From QHXW01 sp041486185 (GTDB taxonomy: Bacteria > Acidobacteriota > Terriglobia > Bryobacterales > Bryobacteraceae), in assembly GCA_041486185.1 (NCBI GenBank), contig JBGPKX010000298.1, positions 1 through 7,357 of the forward strand: a stretch of DNA of 7,357 nt. Direction: 5' to 3'. The translations under genes were made by a program, and so were the position numbers. Below the pieces are notes generated by a model, which was not told where the DNA came from, made no database searches, and saw nothing but the letters and a program-made list of their open reading frames with translations. Each line of letters opens with the position of its first letter. Position 1 is the first letter of the stretch. Shown here piece by piece: positions 1 to 6,857 of the stretch.

Positions 1-188
1 ATCTGCAGTTTCATTTGCGAGTACTTCTTAAACACGTTCGCATCCGCCTGCCGCGGCAATTGCGTGACCCACTCGTCCGCCCCGCCACCCGTGCTTAAGC
101 GAGTCGCGTAGGTAGACCGCAGGTCGTAGATCCGGAAGTACGGCACCTGAGTTTCAGGCCAGGCGTCCCATGGGCAAATGCCAAACCG
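1..188 (-). pseudogene. C-terminal remnant of a tyrosine recombinase (phage-type integrase), 5' part missing, 3' end beyond the window
   Basis: The minus strand reads VPYFRIYDLRSTYATRLS, then ADEWVTQLPRQADANVF and KKYSQMKLQ, running off the left edge. This is the catalytic C-terminal end of tyrosine recombinases. The arginine of the LRSTYATRL box (codon 117-119) matches the second catalytic Arg, and the Tyr in KKYSQ (codon 21-23) sits where the nucleophile is expected. The His usually found before DLR is Tyr here, and the GH-type His before the nucleophile is replaced by RQ; I believe related integrases share this, so it need not be decay. The open frame begins directly at the pump's stop codon and has no start codon. 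Recognisable homology begins only near position 146, so most of the protein (core-binding domain and first half of the catalytic domain) is absent. It is best read as a truncated mobile-element relic. Family identity is fairly sure; the exact junction is not. Confidence 0.72.
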
Positions 189-3100
189 TTACGCCTCCCG
201 TAGCTCTCGAGCTTTCCACCACTCGTAAAGCACAGGGTAGACGATCAGTTCCATTAGAAATGATGTCGCAAGGCCGCCCACCATCGGCGCTGCAATGCGC
301 TTCATCACCTCGGCGCCAGCGCCCGTGGACCACAGGATCGGCACCAGGCCGATGAACATCGCGGCGACGGTCATGAACTTGGGCCGGATGCGGCGCACCG
401 CTCCGGCCATCATCGCCGCCCGCAGGTCGTCGCGCGACAGCAGCCGGCCTCCAGCCCTCGCCTTCTCATAAGCCAGGTCGAGGTAGAGCACCATGAACGT
501 GCCTGTCTCCGCATCCACGCCGAGCAGCGCGATCAACCCCACCCAAACCGCCGGACTCAGCGGGTATCCCAGGAGGTAGAGGCTCCAGATCGCGCCAATC
601 GCCGAGAACGGAACAGCCAGCAGGACCAGCGCCGTCTTCGCCGCCGACCGGGTGTTCCAGTAAAGCAGAATCGCGATCAATACCAGCGTCAGAGGCACTA
701 CCTTTCTCAGGCGCGCTGTTATCCGCTGGAATGCTTCGTACTGCCCACTCCAGAGCAGTGCGTATCCGGCTGGTAACTGCAACCTCGTATCGAGCAGTCG
801 CCCCGCCTCTGCAACGTAATCCTGCGGATCGCGTCCATCCAAGTCGACGTAGACGTATCCGGTCAACATCGCGTTCTCGTCGCGAATCATCGCCGCACCC
901 GTCGAAATCCGGACCGTGGCAAGCTGGCCCAACGGAACAGCCCGTCTGCCATCTCCGCCGCTCACCAGCACGCGGCGCAGCGCGTCCAGATCGCTGCGCG
1001 AATCGCGCGGCAGGCGTACGTTCACCGGATAGCGAGCCCGGCCCTGGATCACGGTAGTCACGTTGTCGCCCCCAATAGCGTTCTGCACCGCCATCTGGGC
1101 TTCCTCCATCGTGATCCCGGCGCGAGACAGCTCTTTGCGGTCCCATTGGATGTCGATGTACTGGCCGTCGTTGGTCCGTTCGGCAAACACGCTGCGCGTG
1201 CCCGAAACAGGCCGCAGCAGTTCTTCCACTTGAGCACCAATCTCCTGGATCTTTTTCAGGTCCGGTCCGGAGATCTTCAGCCCCAGCGGGCTGCGCATGC
1301 CGGTGGCCAGCATGTCGATTCGTCCCCTGATTGGCATGGTCCACGAGTTCGCAACGCCCGGAAGCCGAACCGCGGCGTTGAGCTTATTTGTCAGTTCCTG
1401 CTGCGACATGCGGTCCGAGGTGAAATGACACAACACTGGCTTAAGCCACTCGGGAGCCCTGTTCGAATACCAGGCAGGCGCCTCCGGCCATTGCTCGCGC
1501 GGCTTGAGAACAACGAGCGTTTCCAGCATCGAGAGCGGCGCCACATCTGTTGGCGTGTCGGCACGGCCCGCCTTGCCGAGCACCTGGGCCACCTCCGGCA
1601 GGCTCTTCAGCCGGGCATCCGTTAACTGCACCAGGCGCTTCGCCTCCGTGATCGAGATGCTGGAAACAGTCGAAGGCATATAGAGCAGCACACCCTCGTC
1701 CAGCGGCGGCATAAACTCCGTGCCCAGGCGCCAGCAAAGAGGCACCGTGACGGCGGCAGCAATCAGAACCGCGGCCAGCACGAAACCTTTGTTGCGTAAC
1801 GCGTGTTCCAAGGCCGGCGCGTAAATGCGGATCAGGAAACGGCTGGCCGGATGTCTCTCTTCCTGGCCGATCTCGCCGCTGAAGGTGACTCTCATCAGAC
1901 GGCTCCACCATTGCCCTCCCCAACTGCGCTTTCCAAGCCTCGCAAACGATAGCCGCAGCGCCGGGTCCAGTGTGATGGCCAGAAAGGCCGCCACCAGCAT
2001 CGTGAGGCTCTTCGCGTAGGCCAGTGGATGGAACAGCCGCCCCTCCTGCCCTTCCAGTGCCAGCACGGGCAGGAATGCGATGGCCATGATCAGCAGCGCG
2101 AAGAAGGCCGGTCTGCCCACCTCCTTTACCGCCCGCACGATCACCGCGTCGTGGTCGCCGCCGCCCCCCGCCAACTGCCACTCTTCCAGCTTTTTGTGCG
2201 TCTGCTCCACCACGACGATGGCCGCATCCACTAGCGCGCCGGTCGCGATGGCAATTCCACCCAGAGACATCACGTTGAACGACAGCCCCATCAGATGGAA
2301 CGGTCCCACAACCGCCAGAACTGTCAGCGGGATGGTCAGAATCGGAATCAGTGCGCTGGGCGGGTGCCACAGGAACAGCAGAATCACCATCACCACCGTG
2401 ACGATGATCTCCACCAGCGTCGAACGCAGGTTGCCGATGACGCGATGGATCAGATCCGAGCGATCGTAAACGGGAACGACGCGCACCCCCGCCGGCAGCC
2501 CCGGTTCAATCTGCCTCAACTTGCTCTTCACTCCGTCGATGACGTCCAGCACGTTCGCGCCCTGCCGCATGACGATGATGCCGGAAACGGTCTCACCCCG
2601 CCCGTCAAGCTCGGCCACGCCCCGGCGCATCTCCGGACCCAGCGCGACCTTCCCGACATCGTTCAGCCGCACCACGTTCGTCCCTTCGCCGCCCGCTACC
2701 ACAATCTCCTCGAGCTCACGCGGGCTGTTCAAATAGCCGCGCCCGCGGATCATGTACTCCGAGCCGCCGAGTTCCAGCAGCCGGCCACCCGTCTCGACAT
2801 TGCTGTGCCGCACGGCCTCCACCACTTTCGAGATCGGGATGCCAAAGGCCTTGAGGCGCGCTGCATCCACAGCCACCTGATACTGCGGAACATACCCGCC
2901 CACCGAGGCTACCTCCGCCACTCCCGGAACCGAACGCAGGTGATAGCGCAAAAAGAAGTCCTGCGTCGTACGGAGCTCCGCGGGCGACACCTTGCCGGAG
3001 AGGTCCGTCACCGCGTACTGGAAGATCCAGCCCAGGCTCGTAGCGTCCGGTCCGAGTTCCGTCTTGACGCCCGGCGGCAGGCTGGCAAGCACAGCCGAAA

Positions 3101-3437
3101 GGTGCTCCTGTGTACGCGACCGCGCCCAATACAGATCCGTGCCGTCCTCGAAGATGACGTACACGAACGAAGAGCCGAAATCCGTAATACCTCGGACCGC
3201 CTTCACCTTGGGTGCCCCGAGCATGGCTGTCACAATCGGGTATGTCACCTGGTCTTCAATCAGGTCCGGGCTGCGGTCCCAGTGCGTGTACAGGATCACC
3301 TGGGTGGCGCTGAGGTCCGGCAAAGCGTCCAGTGGAACTTGCCCCATGCTCCACCAGCCCCATATCGCCAGCGCCAGAACCAGCCCGATGACCATCCCCG
3401 GCCGCCGCGCCGAGAATTCAATCAACCCGTCGATCAT
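189..3437 (-). CDS. cusA: CusA-type heavy-metal efflux RND pump (Cu(I)/Ag(I) specificity likely)
   Basis: Inner-membrane proton-driven pump of the HME-RND family, 1082 aa (E. coli CusA is about 1050), apparently complete. There is a TM helix near residues 13-32, a large periplasmic porter region, TM2-TM6 around 340-492, TM7 near 552-569, a second porter region, and TM8-TM12 around 910-1071. Proton-relay residues match CusA: D404 in GALVDAAIVVVEQTHKKLE, E977 in LLGVDAETG and K1020 in RPKFMTV. The three methionines of the CusA Cu/Ag site are all present: M587 (EGVLLYMPST), M637 (APLSMLET) and M709 (GRIDMLATG). CzcA-type Zn/Co/Cd pumps lack this set, which supports monovalent-metal specificity. 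Between KPREQW and RLPGVAN lies an insertion of some 20 residues relative to E. coli CusA, which I believe is common in this subfamily. The ATG follows the adaptor stop by 20 bp and has no clear Shine-Dalgarno. A small AGCGC/GCGCT stem (3447-3459) in the gap suggests translational coupling to the adaptor. Confidence 0.95.
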   Translation of the reverse strand: MIDGLIEFSARRPGMVIGLVLALAIWGWWSMGQVPLDALPDLSATQVILYTHWDRSPDLIEDQVTYPIVTAMLGAPKVKAVRGITDFGSSFVYVIFEDGTDLYWARSRTQEHLSAVLASLPPGVKTELGPDATSLGWIFQYAVTDLSGKVSPAELRTTQDFFLRYHLRSVPGVAEVASVGGYVPQYQVAVDAARLKAFGIPISKVVEAVRHSNVETGGRLLELGGSEYMIRGRGYLNSPRELEEIVVAGGEGTNVVRLNDVGKVALGPEMRRGVAELDGRGETVSGIIVMRQGANVLDVIDGVKSKLRQIEPGLPAGVRVVPVYDRSDLIHRVIGNLRSTLVEIIVTVVMVILLFLWHPPSALIPILTIPLTVLAVVGPFHLMGLSFNVMSLGGIAIATGALVDAAIVVVEQTHKKLEEWQLAGGGGDHDAVIVRAVKEVGRPAFFALLIMAIAFLPVLALEGQEGRLFHPLAYAKSLTMLVAAFLAITLDPALRLSFARLGKRSWGGQWWSRLMRVTFSGEIGQEERHPASRFLIRIYAPALEHALRNKGFVLAAVLIAAAVTVPLCWRLGTEFMPPLDEGVLLYMPSTVSSISITEAKRLVQLTDARLKSLPEVAQVLGKAGRADTPTDVAPLSMLETLVVLKPREQWPEAPAWYSNRAPEWLKPVLCHFTSDRMSQQELTNKLNAAVRLPGVANSWTMPIRGRIDMLATGMRSPLGLKISGPDLKKIQEIGAQVEELLRPVSGTRSVFAERTNDGQYIDIQWDRKELSRAGITMEEAQMAVQNAIGGDNVTTVIQGRARYPVNVRLPRDSRSDLDALRRVLVSGGDGRRAVPLGQLATVRISTGAAMIRDENAMLTGYVYVDLDGRDPQDYVAEAGRLLDTRLQLPAGYALLWSGQYEAFQRITARLRKVVPLTLVLIAILLYWNTRSAAKTALVLLAVPFSAIGAIWSLYLLGYPLSPAVWVGLIALLGVDAETGTFMVLYLDLAYEKARAGGRLLSRDDLRAAMMAGAVRRIRPKFMTVAAMFIGLVPILWSTGAGAEVMKRIAAPMVGGLATSFLMELIVYPVLYEWWKARELREA

Positions 3438-3457
3438 TTTGTATGGAGCGCGCCGCG

Positions 3458-4915
3458 CTATAGGAAAGTCTCGGGATGCTCTTCGAACTTACGCTGGCAC
3501 GACTCGGAACAGAAATAGTAAGTCGTGCCCTTCCATACCGCGCGGCGCGCTTTGGCCCGCTCGACCTTCATGCCGCACGCCGGATCCGTTGCCTCGCCCG
3601 AGGCCATCCCAGTCTCCTGTTCCCGCAGACCGGGGTTCTTCATGCGGCTTTCTGAATCCAGCAGAAAGGCGCCAGTGGTGACCACCCGCTCGCCAGCCTT
3701 TACTCCGCTCTTGATCTCCACGCGGTCGCCGTCCTGCCAGCCCGTTTCCACCTCTCTCAACTCATACCGCCCATCGCCCCGCGCGACAAACACCCGCTTC
3801 TTCGTCCCTGAATCGAGCACTGCATCCACGTGCAACGTCATGGCCGGCCGCGCCCGAACATCGAATTCAACGTTCACAATCATTCCGGGCACCAGCCTCT
3901 GGCCCGCGTTGTTCACCTCCAGGCGCAGCTTCCCGGTCCACCCCTCGCCGTCGAATTGCAGAGGCGCCTGCGCGCCCGTCGCTTCCATCGGAGGAAGACC
4001 GTCCATCTTGATCTTTGCCCCGTGAATCGTTCCCAGCCGGGCCGCATCCCGTCCATACACGTCGGCCAGAACCCACACGCGCGACAGGTCAGCGATCCGG
4101 TAGAGGAGTTCCCCCTGCATGAACCTCTGGCCCACTGCCACGTTGCGCTCCAGGATCAGGCCGGCGGCCGGCGCCGTCAGGTTCACGTCGAAGATCTCGC
4201 GGCGCGTTCGGCTCAGCTCTTCGATCTGCGCCTCGCCCATCCCTACAAATTGGAGGTTGTCGCGTGCGGTCGCCACTTGCTGCGTTGCCAGTGCGAGCTG
4301 ATCCGGCGGTGGCGAAGCCGCCTTCTTCAACCGTTCGTAGGATTCCAGCGCGTACACATAGGATTGCTGTGGCGACGAGACCTCCTTGCTGTAGAACGCC
4401 GCCAGTTCCTGCCCCTTCTTCACCTGTGTCCCGGTCTTGTCGGAAAACACCCGGCGCACCCAGCCGTCCGCCCCCGCCGAGACGCGGAACGTCAGTGCCT
4501 CGTCCTCGGCCACACGGCCCACGGTTTCGACCCGGCGCGTGCCGTCCGCGGCGCGCAGAGTCTCGGTCTCGAGGTAGATCGCCTGTTCCTGGTCCCGGGT
4601 CAGGCTGACGCTGCCCGGGTTCATCGCAGCGGCGGCCTCCGGGGGCTGGCCGTCTGCATACACAGGTTCCAGATTCATCCCGCAATCAGGCGCGGTGCCC
4701 GGCCGCTCTGAGCGGTACGCGGGGTGCATCGGATCGACGTAATACAGCACCCGGCGCGGTCCCGGACCCGCTCCCGCCCCTGGCGATTTCCGTGTCGCCC
4801 GGCCCGACAAGAACGCGGCGCACAGAGCCGCTGCGATCGCCAATCCAATCAAGACACGCCGCCGGCCGGTGCTGCCGTCGGAACTCGGCTCGAAGTGGTC
4901 CTCGGTTTCTGGCAC
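3458..4915 (-). CDS. cusB: CusB-type RND periplasmic adaptor with N-terminal heavy-metal-binding motif and C-terminal YHS domain
   Basis: Membrane-fusion protein that links the RND pump to an outer-membrane channel and may hand metal to the pump; 485 aa. Residues about 20-40 form a hydrophobic N-terminal anchor; the Cys at 32 lacks a proper lipobox. Residues 58-86 are a heavy-metal-binding segment (YYVDPMHP ... PDCGMNLEPVY) with M63, H64, C78 and M80 as likely ligands; the Cys of the more usual YxCPMHP form is Asp. Residues about 130-180 and 245-275 are the two halves of the barrel-sandwich domain, flanking an alpha-hairpin (about 180-240). Beta-barrel and membrane-proximal parts follow to about residue 425. 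Residues 444-485 are a YHS domain: DPACGM (C447), then YYFCSESC (C469, C473) and a final HPETF. The start is GTG: an in-frame TAA lies upstream with no other ATG, GTG or TTG between. The Shine-Dalgarno is weak. The gene lies downstream of the SBP56-like gene and 20 bp ahead of the pump gene. Confidence 0.92.
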   Translation of the reverse strand: MPETEDHFEPSSDGSTGRRRVLIGLAIAAALCAAFLSGRATRKSPGAGAGPGPRRVLYYVDPMHPAYRSERPGTAPDCGMNLEPVYADGQPPEAAAAMNPGSVSLTRDQEQAIYLETETLRAADGTRRVETVGRVAEDEALTFRVSAGADGWVRRVFSDKTGTQVKKGQELAAFYSKEVSSPQQSYVYALESYERLKKAASPPPDQLALATQQVATARDNLQFVGMGEAQIEELSRTRREIFDVNLTAPAAGLILERNVAVGQRFMQGELLYRIADLSRVWVLADVYGRDAARLGTIHGAKIKMDGLPPMEATGAQAPLQFDGEGWTGKLRLEVNNAGQRLVPGMIVNVEFDVRARPAMTLHVDAVLDSGTKKRVFVARGDGRYELREVETGWQDGDRVEIKSGVKAGERVVTTGAFLLDSESRMKNPGLREQETGMASGEATDPACGMKVERAKARRAVWKGTTYYFCSESCQRKFEEHPETFL

Positions 4916-4927
4916 TGTCAGATCTTC

Positions 4928-4961
4928 GGCGGAAGGCCGTGCCTGAACACGGCCTCCCGCC
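4928..4961 (-). promoter_or_regulatory. Strong 14-bp hairpin just upstream of the adaptor start codon
   Basis: Positions 4928-4941 and 4948-4961 are inverted copies around a 6-nt loop. In the minus-strand transcript the arms are GGCGGGAGGCCGUG and CACGGCCUUCCGCC, with loop UUCAGG. Thirteen pairs are Watson-Crick and one (4956 with 4933) is G-U. The base of the stem ends 12 nt before the adaptor GTG and lies 38 nt past the propeller stop codon. No T-tract follows, so it is not a standard intrinsic terminator. It could block the ribosome-binding region, stabilise the upstream or downstream mRNA segment, or be a REP-like palindrome. The structure is read directly; its role is inferred. Confidence 0.6.
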
Positions 4962-4999
4962 AGTTAACCACGTTGAAGAGTGAGGCGGGAAGGGTCGAA

Positions 5000-6328
5000 C
5001 TACTTCATCGCGATGCCGTGCGGGCGCGCAGGGCCCGTCGGGAATGCCGAGTTGAAGTCCAGATGGAACCGCGTATCCTCGGTGAGAGTGTTGTGCGTCA
5101 CTTTCACCACGTGCACTTTGTGGTCGCCTTCAAAGTGGATGATTCCCGCATCGTCCTCATTGAGGAAGTAGTCGGTTACGACCAGGCGCTTGTCGTCGCT
5201 GCTCAGAACCAGGTTATGCGGACCGCTGTTCACCGGACCCAGGGTGACCACAGCCACCTGTGTCAGGTTGGTACGGTTCGTCGTGTCCAGCATCCCCACC
5301 TGCCCTGCTTGGAACAGCCCGAAGATCAGCCGGTCGCCGCTCTGCGGCGTCGCCAGAATCTGGCCCATTCCCCCGGTCACGTCGGTGTCAACGTGGGGCG
5401 TCACCGTCGCGCAGTCAAACGCCGCCACACCCGTGCCGGCAATCGGATCGATCGCGTAAATGTGACCGTCGAACATACCTGAGGCATATCCTATTCCGCG
5501 CCGATCCCTCGGCAGCATCTTCACGTCCATCGTGCCTTGAGCCGGCAAACCGTCGTCGGGTGAAATCAGGTTGACCGTCTTGGTGATCTTGCGCGCTCTG
5601 TAGTCCCAGATGCGCACCGAACCGCGCAGCTCCGGACCGGCCGAGCCGGTCAGCGTGCTGCTGGGCAGAATGAAGTCCGAAGTCATCATCAGGTTCAGGT
5701 CCGACCGGGCGGAAATGCCGTGCGGATTGAACCCGTCCAGCGGCGGCTTCTCCGGCCACTCCTGAAACAGCGACACGGTCCCGAAGTGGTTGGCCACAAA
5801 GTGCAACCTCCCGTCGAACTCAGCTACCCGGCCCGGTGCACCGCCGGAGGCCGAACCCATTTGGGTGATCAGGAAACCGCCGTCCTCCGTCGGATAAAAG
5901 TCGTCCGTGATGCTCGATTCGACAGCCTTCGTCGAAAACAGAAACCGCGGATTCCTCGCTTCACTGACGTCGAAGAAGAAGATCCCGTTCTGCCCCTTCA
6001 ACAGGCTCAACAGCCCCCCGCAACCAAGGATCTTCTTGGTCGAGTTCAAATGGCAGTGGTGTGACTCATTGCCGATGTTGCCCGGTGGCGGTATCGGCAC
6101 CGTCTTGATTATCTTGCCGTAATCGTGTGAATCTTCATCAAAATTCACGACGGCCAGGAAATCCGGCGCCTGGTGCGCCTGATCGCCAGCCCAGATGTAA
6201 AGGGTCTTGTCATTGCCCCTCTCGTGGCCATCATCGTCGGCCAACGCCAGGGCAGATCCGCTGATTCCCAAAACTGCGACGAGGAAAACCTTCGCCGTCA
6301 TCGATGCAATCCATTTCATCTCCGTCAT
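5000..6328 (-). CDS. Exported beta-propeller of the selenium-binding protein / methanethiol oxidase (SBP56) type
   Basis: Predicted periplasmic protein, 442 aa from the chosen start. Residues 1-30 form a Sec-type signal peptide: Lys5 and Lys13, a hydrophobic run VFLVAVLGISG, then ALALA before DDDG as the cleavage site. The mature part resembles SBP56 (SELENBP1/MtoX) proteins: LYIWAGDQA near the start, NESHHCHLN (H90, H91, H93) in place of the family's His-His motif, C103, an FFFDVS strand, DGFNPHGIS (H203), GPHNLVLSSDDKRLVVTDYF (H371) and a final ARPHG (H437). Characterised members are copper-dependent methanethiol oxidases that bind Cu through histidines. This protein lacks the CGSC-type motif of the human enzyme, so catalysis is uncertain. 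The reading frame stays open to an ATG at 6409, but the ATG at 6328 is preferred: it gives a proper signal peptide and has a G-rich Shine-Dalgarno 9 nt upstream. It is the first gene of the likely operon with the adaptor and pump. A non-enzymatic YVTN-like propeller is the main alternative. Confidence 0.75.
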   Translation of the reverse strand: MTEMKWIASMTAKVFLVAVLGISGSALALADDDGHERGNDKTLYIWAGDQAHQAPDFLAVVNFDEDSHDYGKIIKTVPIPPPGNIGNESHHCHLNSTKKILGCGGLLSLLKGQNGIFFFDVSEARNPRFLFSTKAVESSITDDFYPTEDGGFLITQMGSASGGAPGRVAEFDGRLHFVANHFGTVSLFQEWPEKPPLDGFNPHGISARSDLNLMMTSDFILPSSTLTGSAGPELRGSVRIWDYRARKITKTVNLISPDDGLPAQGTMDVKMLPRDRRGIGYASGMFDGHIYAIDPIAGTGVAAFDCATVTPHVDTDVTGGMGQILATPQSGDRLIFGLFQAGQVGMLDTTNRTNLTQVAVVTLGPVNSGPHNLVLSSDDKRLVVTDYFLNEDDAGIIHFEGDHKVHVVKVTHNTLTEDTRFHLDFNSAFPTGPARPHGIAMK

Positions 6329-6337
6329 ACAGAGACA

Positions 6338-6345
6338 CCCCCCCT
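6338..6345 (-). promoter_or_regulatory. Ribosome-binding site of the SBP56-like gene
   Basis: The minus strand reads AGGGGGGG here, followed by a 9-nt spacer (TGTCTCTGT) and the ATG at 6328-6326. This supports the internal ATG over the upstream ATG at 6409, which would put 27 extra residues ahead of the signal peptide. Confidence 0.55.
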
Positions 6346-6374
6346 GGCTAAGAAAGGAGCCAGTCCCAGCGTTA

Positions 6375-6401
6375 ATTATTTGGCCTCGAAAACATTGGCA
6401 A
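6375..6401 (-). promoter_or_regulatory. Candidate sigma-70 promoter for the SBP56-cusB-cusA operon
   Basis: On the minus strand, TTGCCA (6401-6396, five of six to TTGACA) is followed after 15 bp by AATAAT (6380-6375, five of six to TATAAT). A transcript would start near 6368, about 40 nt ahead of the start codon. The spacer is short for sigma-70, but the segment is the most AT-rich part next to an otherwise GC-rich gene. No CueR- or CusR-type operator was recognised, so copper control cannot be claimed from sequence. Confidence 0.35.
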
Positions 6402-6444
6402 ATAACCATAGCACGTTTAGCAAGAATTTCAGAAAGGAAAAACG

Positions 6445-6723
6445 ATGAAAACAGTAAGATTTATGACGCTTTATGTGCCTTTTGGCGTCGATATCCTCGG
6501 CACGCCAACCCGACGTTTGTCCTCAGGCTTGGCACGGGCTGTCTCTAGCCTTCTTTTTTGTCCCACCGGGCCTCTCGTGCGACCGCTTTCGTATGGTAGT
6601 GATCTTGAAGTGTCGGGCGTTTCAGTCCTTATGCGGGTCGCTCCGCCCAGGATCGAGTTCCCACGAAGCTCACTCCAAGAATTCAGGCTTTTGCCAGTGG
6701 GAGTTTCCGCTACGACTTGCTAA
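6445..6723 (+). CDS. Doubtful small ORF, 92 aa, no recognised family
   Basis: This frame starts with ATG AAA ACA and is preceded by AGAAAGGAAAAACG, a good Shine-Dalgarno (AAGGA) at proper spacing and the main reason to list it. It is divergent from the SBP56-like gene. The product begins MKTVRFMTLYVPFGVDI, is Arg-, Pro- and Ser-rich further on, and shows no clear signal peptide, membrane helix or cysteine motif. A weak terminator-like element at 6537-6559 lies inside it, and an overlapping frame of similar length exists, so a chance ORF is at least as likely. Confidence 0.2.
   Translation: MKTVRFMTLYVPFGVDILGTPTRRLSSGLARAVSSLLFCPTGPLVRPLSYGSDLEVSGVSVLMRVAPPRIEFPRSSLQEFRLLPVGVSATTC
6537..6559 (+). 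terminator. Weak terminator-like stem with T-tract
   Basis: GGCT (6537-6540) and AGCC (6547-6550) pair across a 6-nt loop, extendable by one G-U pair, and TTCTTTTTT follows directly. The stem is short for an intrinsic terminator. If it is real, it would end a short plus-strand transcript starting near 6410-6440, or attenuate one. Confidence 0.2.
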
Positions 6724-6836
6724 TTCAGAAACCACCATAGCTGTAGCGAAAATCGCCTTGTAACCGGCAACGCGCCCGCGAAGCCCGGTCGAGGACGTTT
6801 GGAGTCCGGGAACATGCGCTAATAATTGCCTTCCGT

Positions 6837-6857
6837 TAGTGGCACCTATAGTGGCAC
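6837..6857. repeat. Direct repeat TAGTGGCAC, two copies 12 bp apart
   Basis: TAGTGGCAC occurs at 6837-6845 and again at 6849-6857, separated by CTA. The pair is framed by an imperfect inverted repeat (CGTTA at 6834-6838, TAACG at 6859-6863). The layout resembles a small operator or protein-binding site, but two copies can arise by chance. Confidence 0.4.

Noticed and set aside
3447..3459. Short AGCGC/GCGCT stem between cusB and cusA as a regulatory element
   Set aside because: Only five pairs with a 3-nt loop in very GC-rich DNA; mentioned under the pump gene but too weak for its own entry.
2295..3518. 407-codon open frame on the plus strand opposite the pump gene
   Set aside because: Arg/His/Gln-rich translation with no family features. 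It is antisense to a clearly conserved CusA sequence, and long antisense frames are common in GC-rich genes.
3830..4711. 293-codon plus-strand frame opposite the adaptor gene
   Set aside because: Same reason: its coding strand is the CusB-type adaptor with several recognised motifs, and the antisense product is low-complexity.
4928..4961. Hairpin as an intrinsic terminator of the SBP56-like gene
   Set aside because: The stem is strong, but the minus-strand sequence after it (GAAGATCTGACA) has no T-tract, so the standard terminator model does not fit.
6329..6409. 27-residue N-terminal extension of the SBP56-like protein from the ATG at 6409
   Set aside because: It would put a Cys-containing non-signal stretch ahead of a good signal peptide. 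The proposed promoter and G-rich Shine-Dalgarno fit the ATG at 6328.
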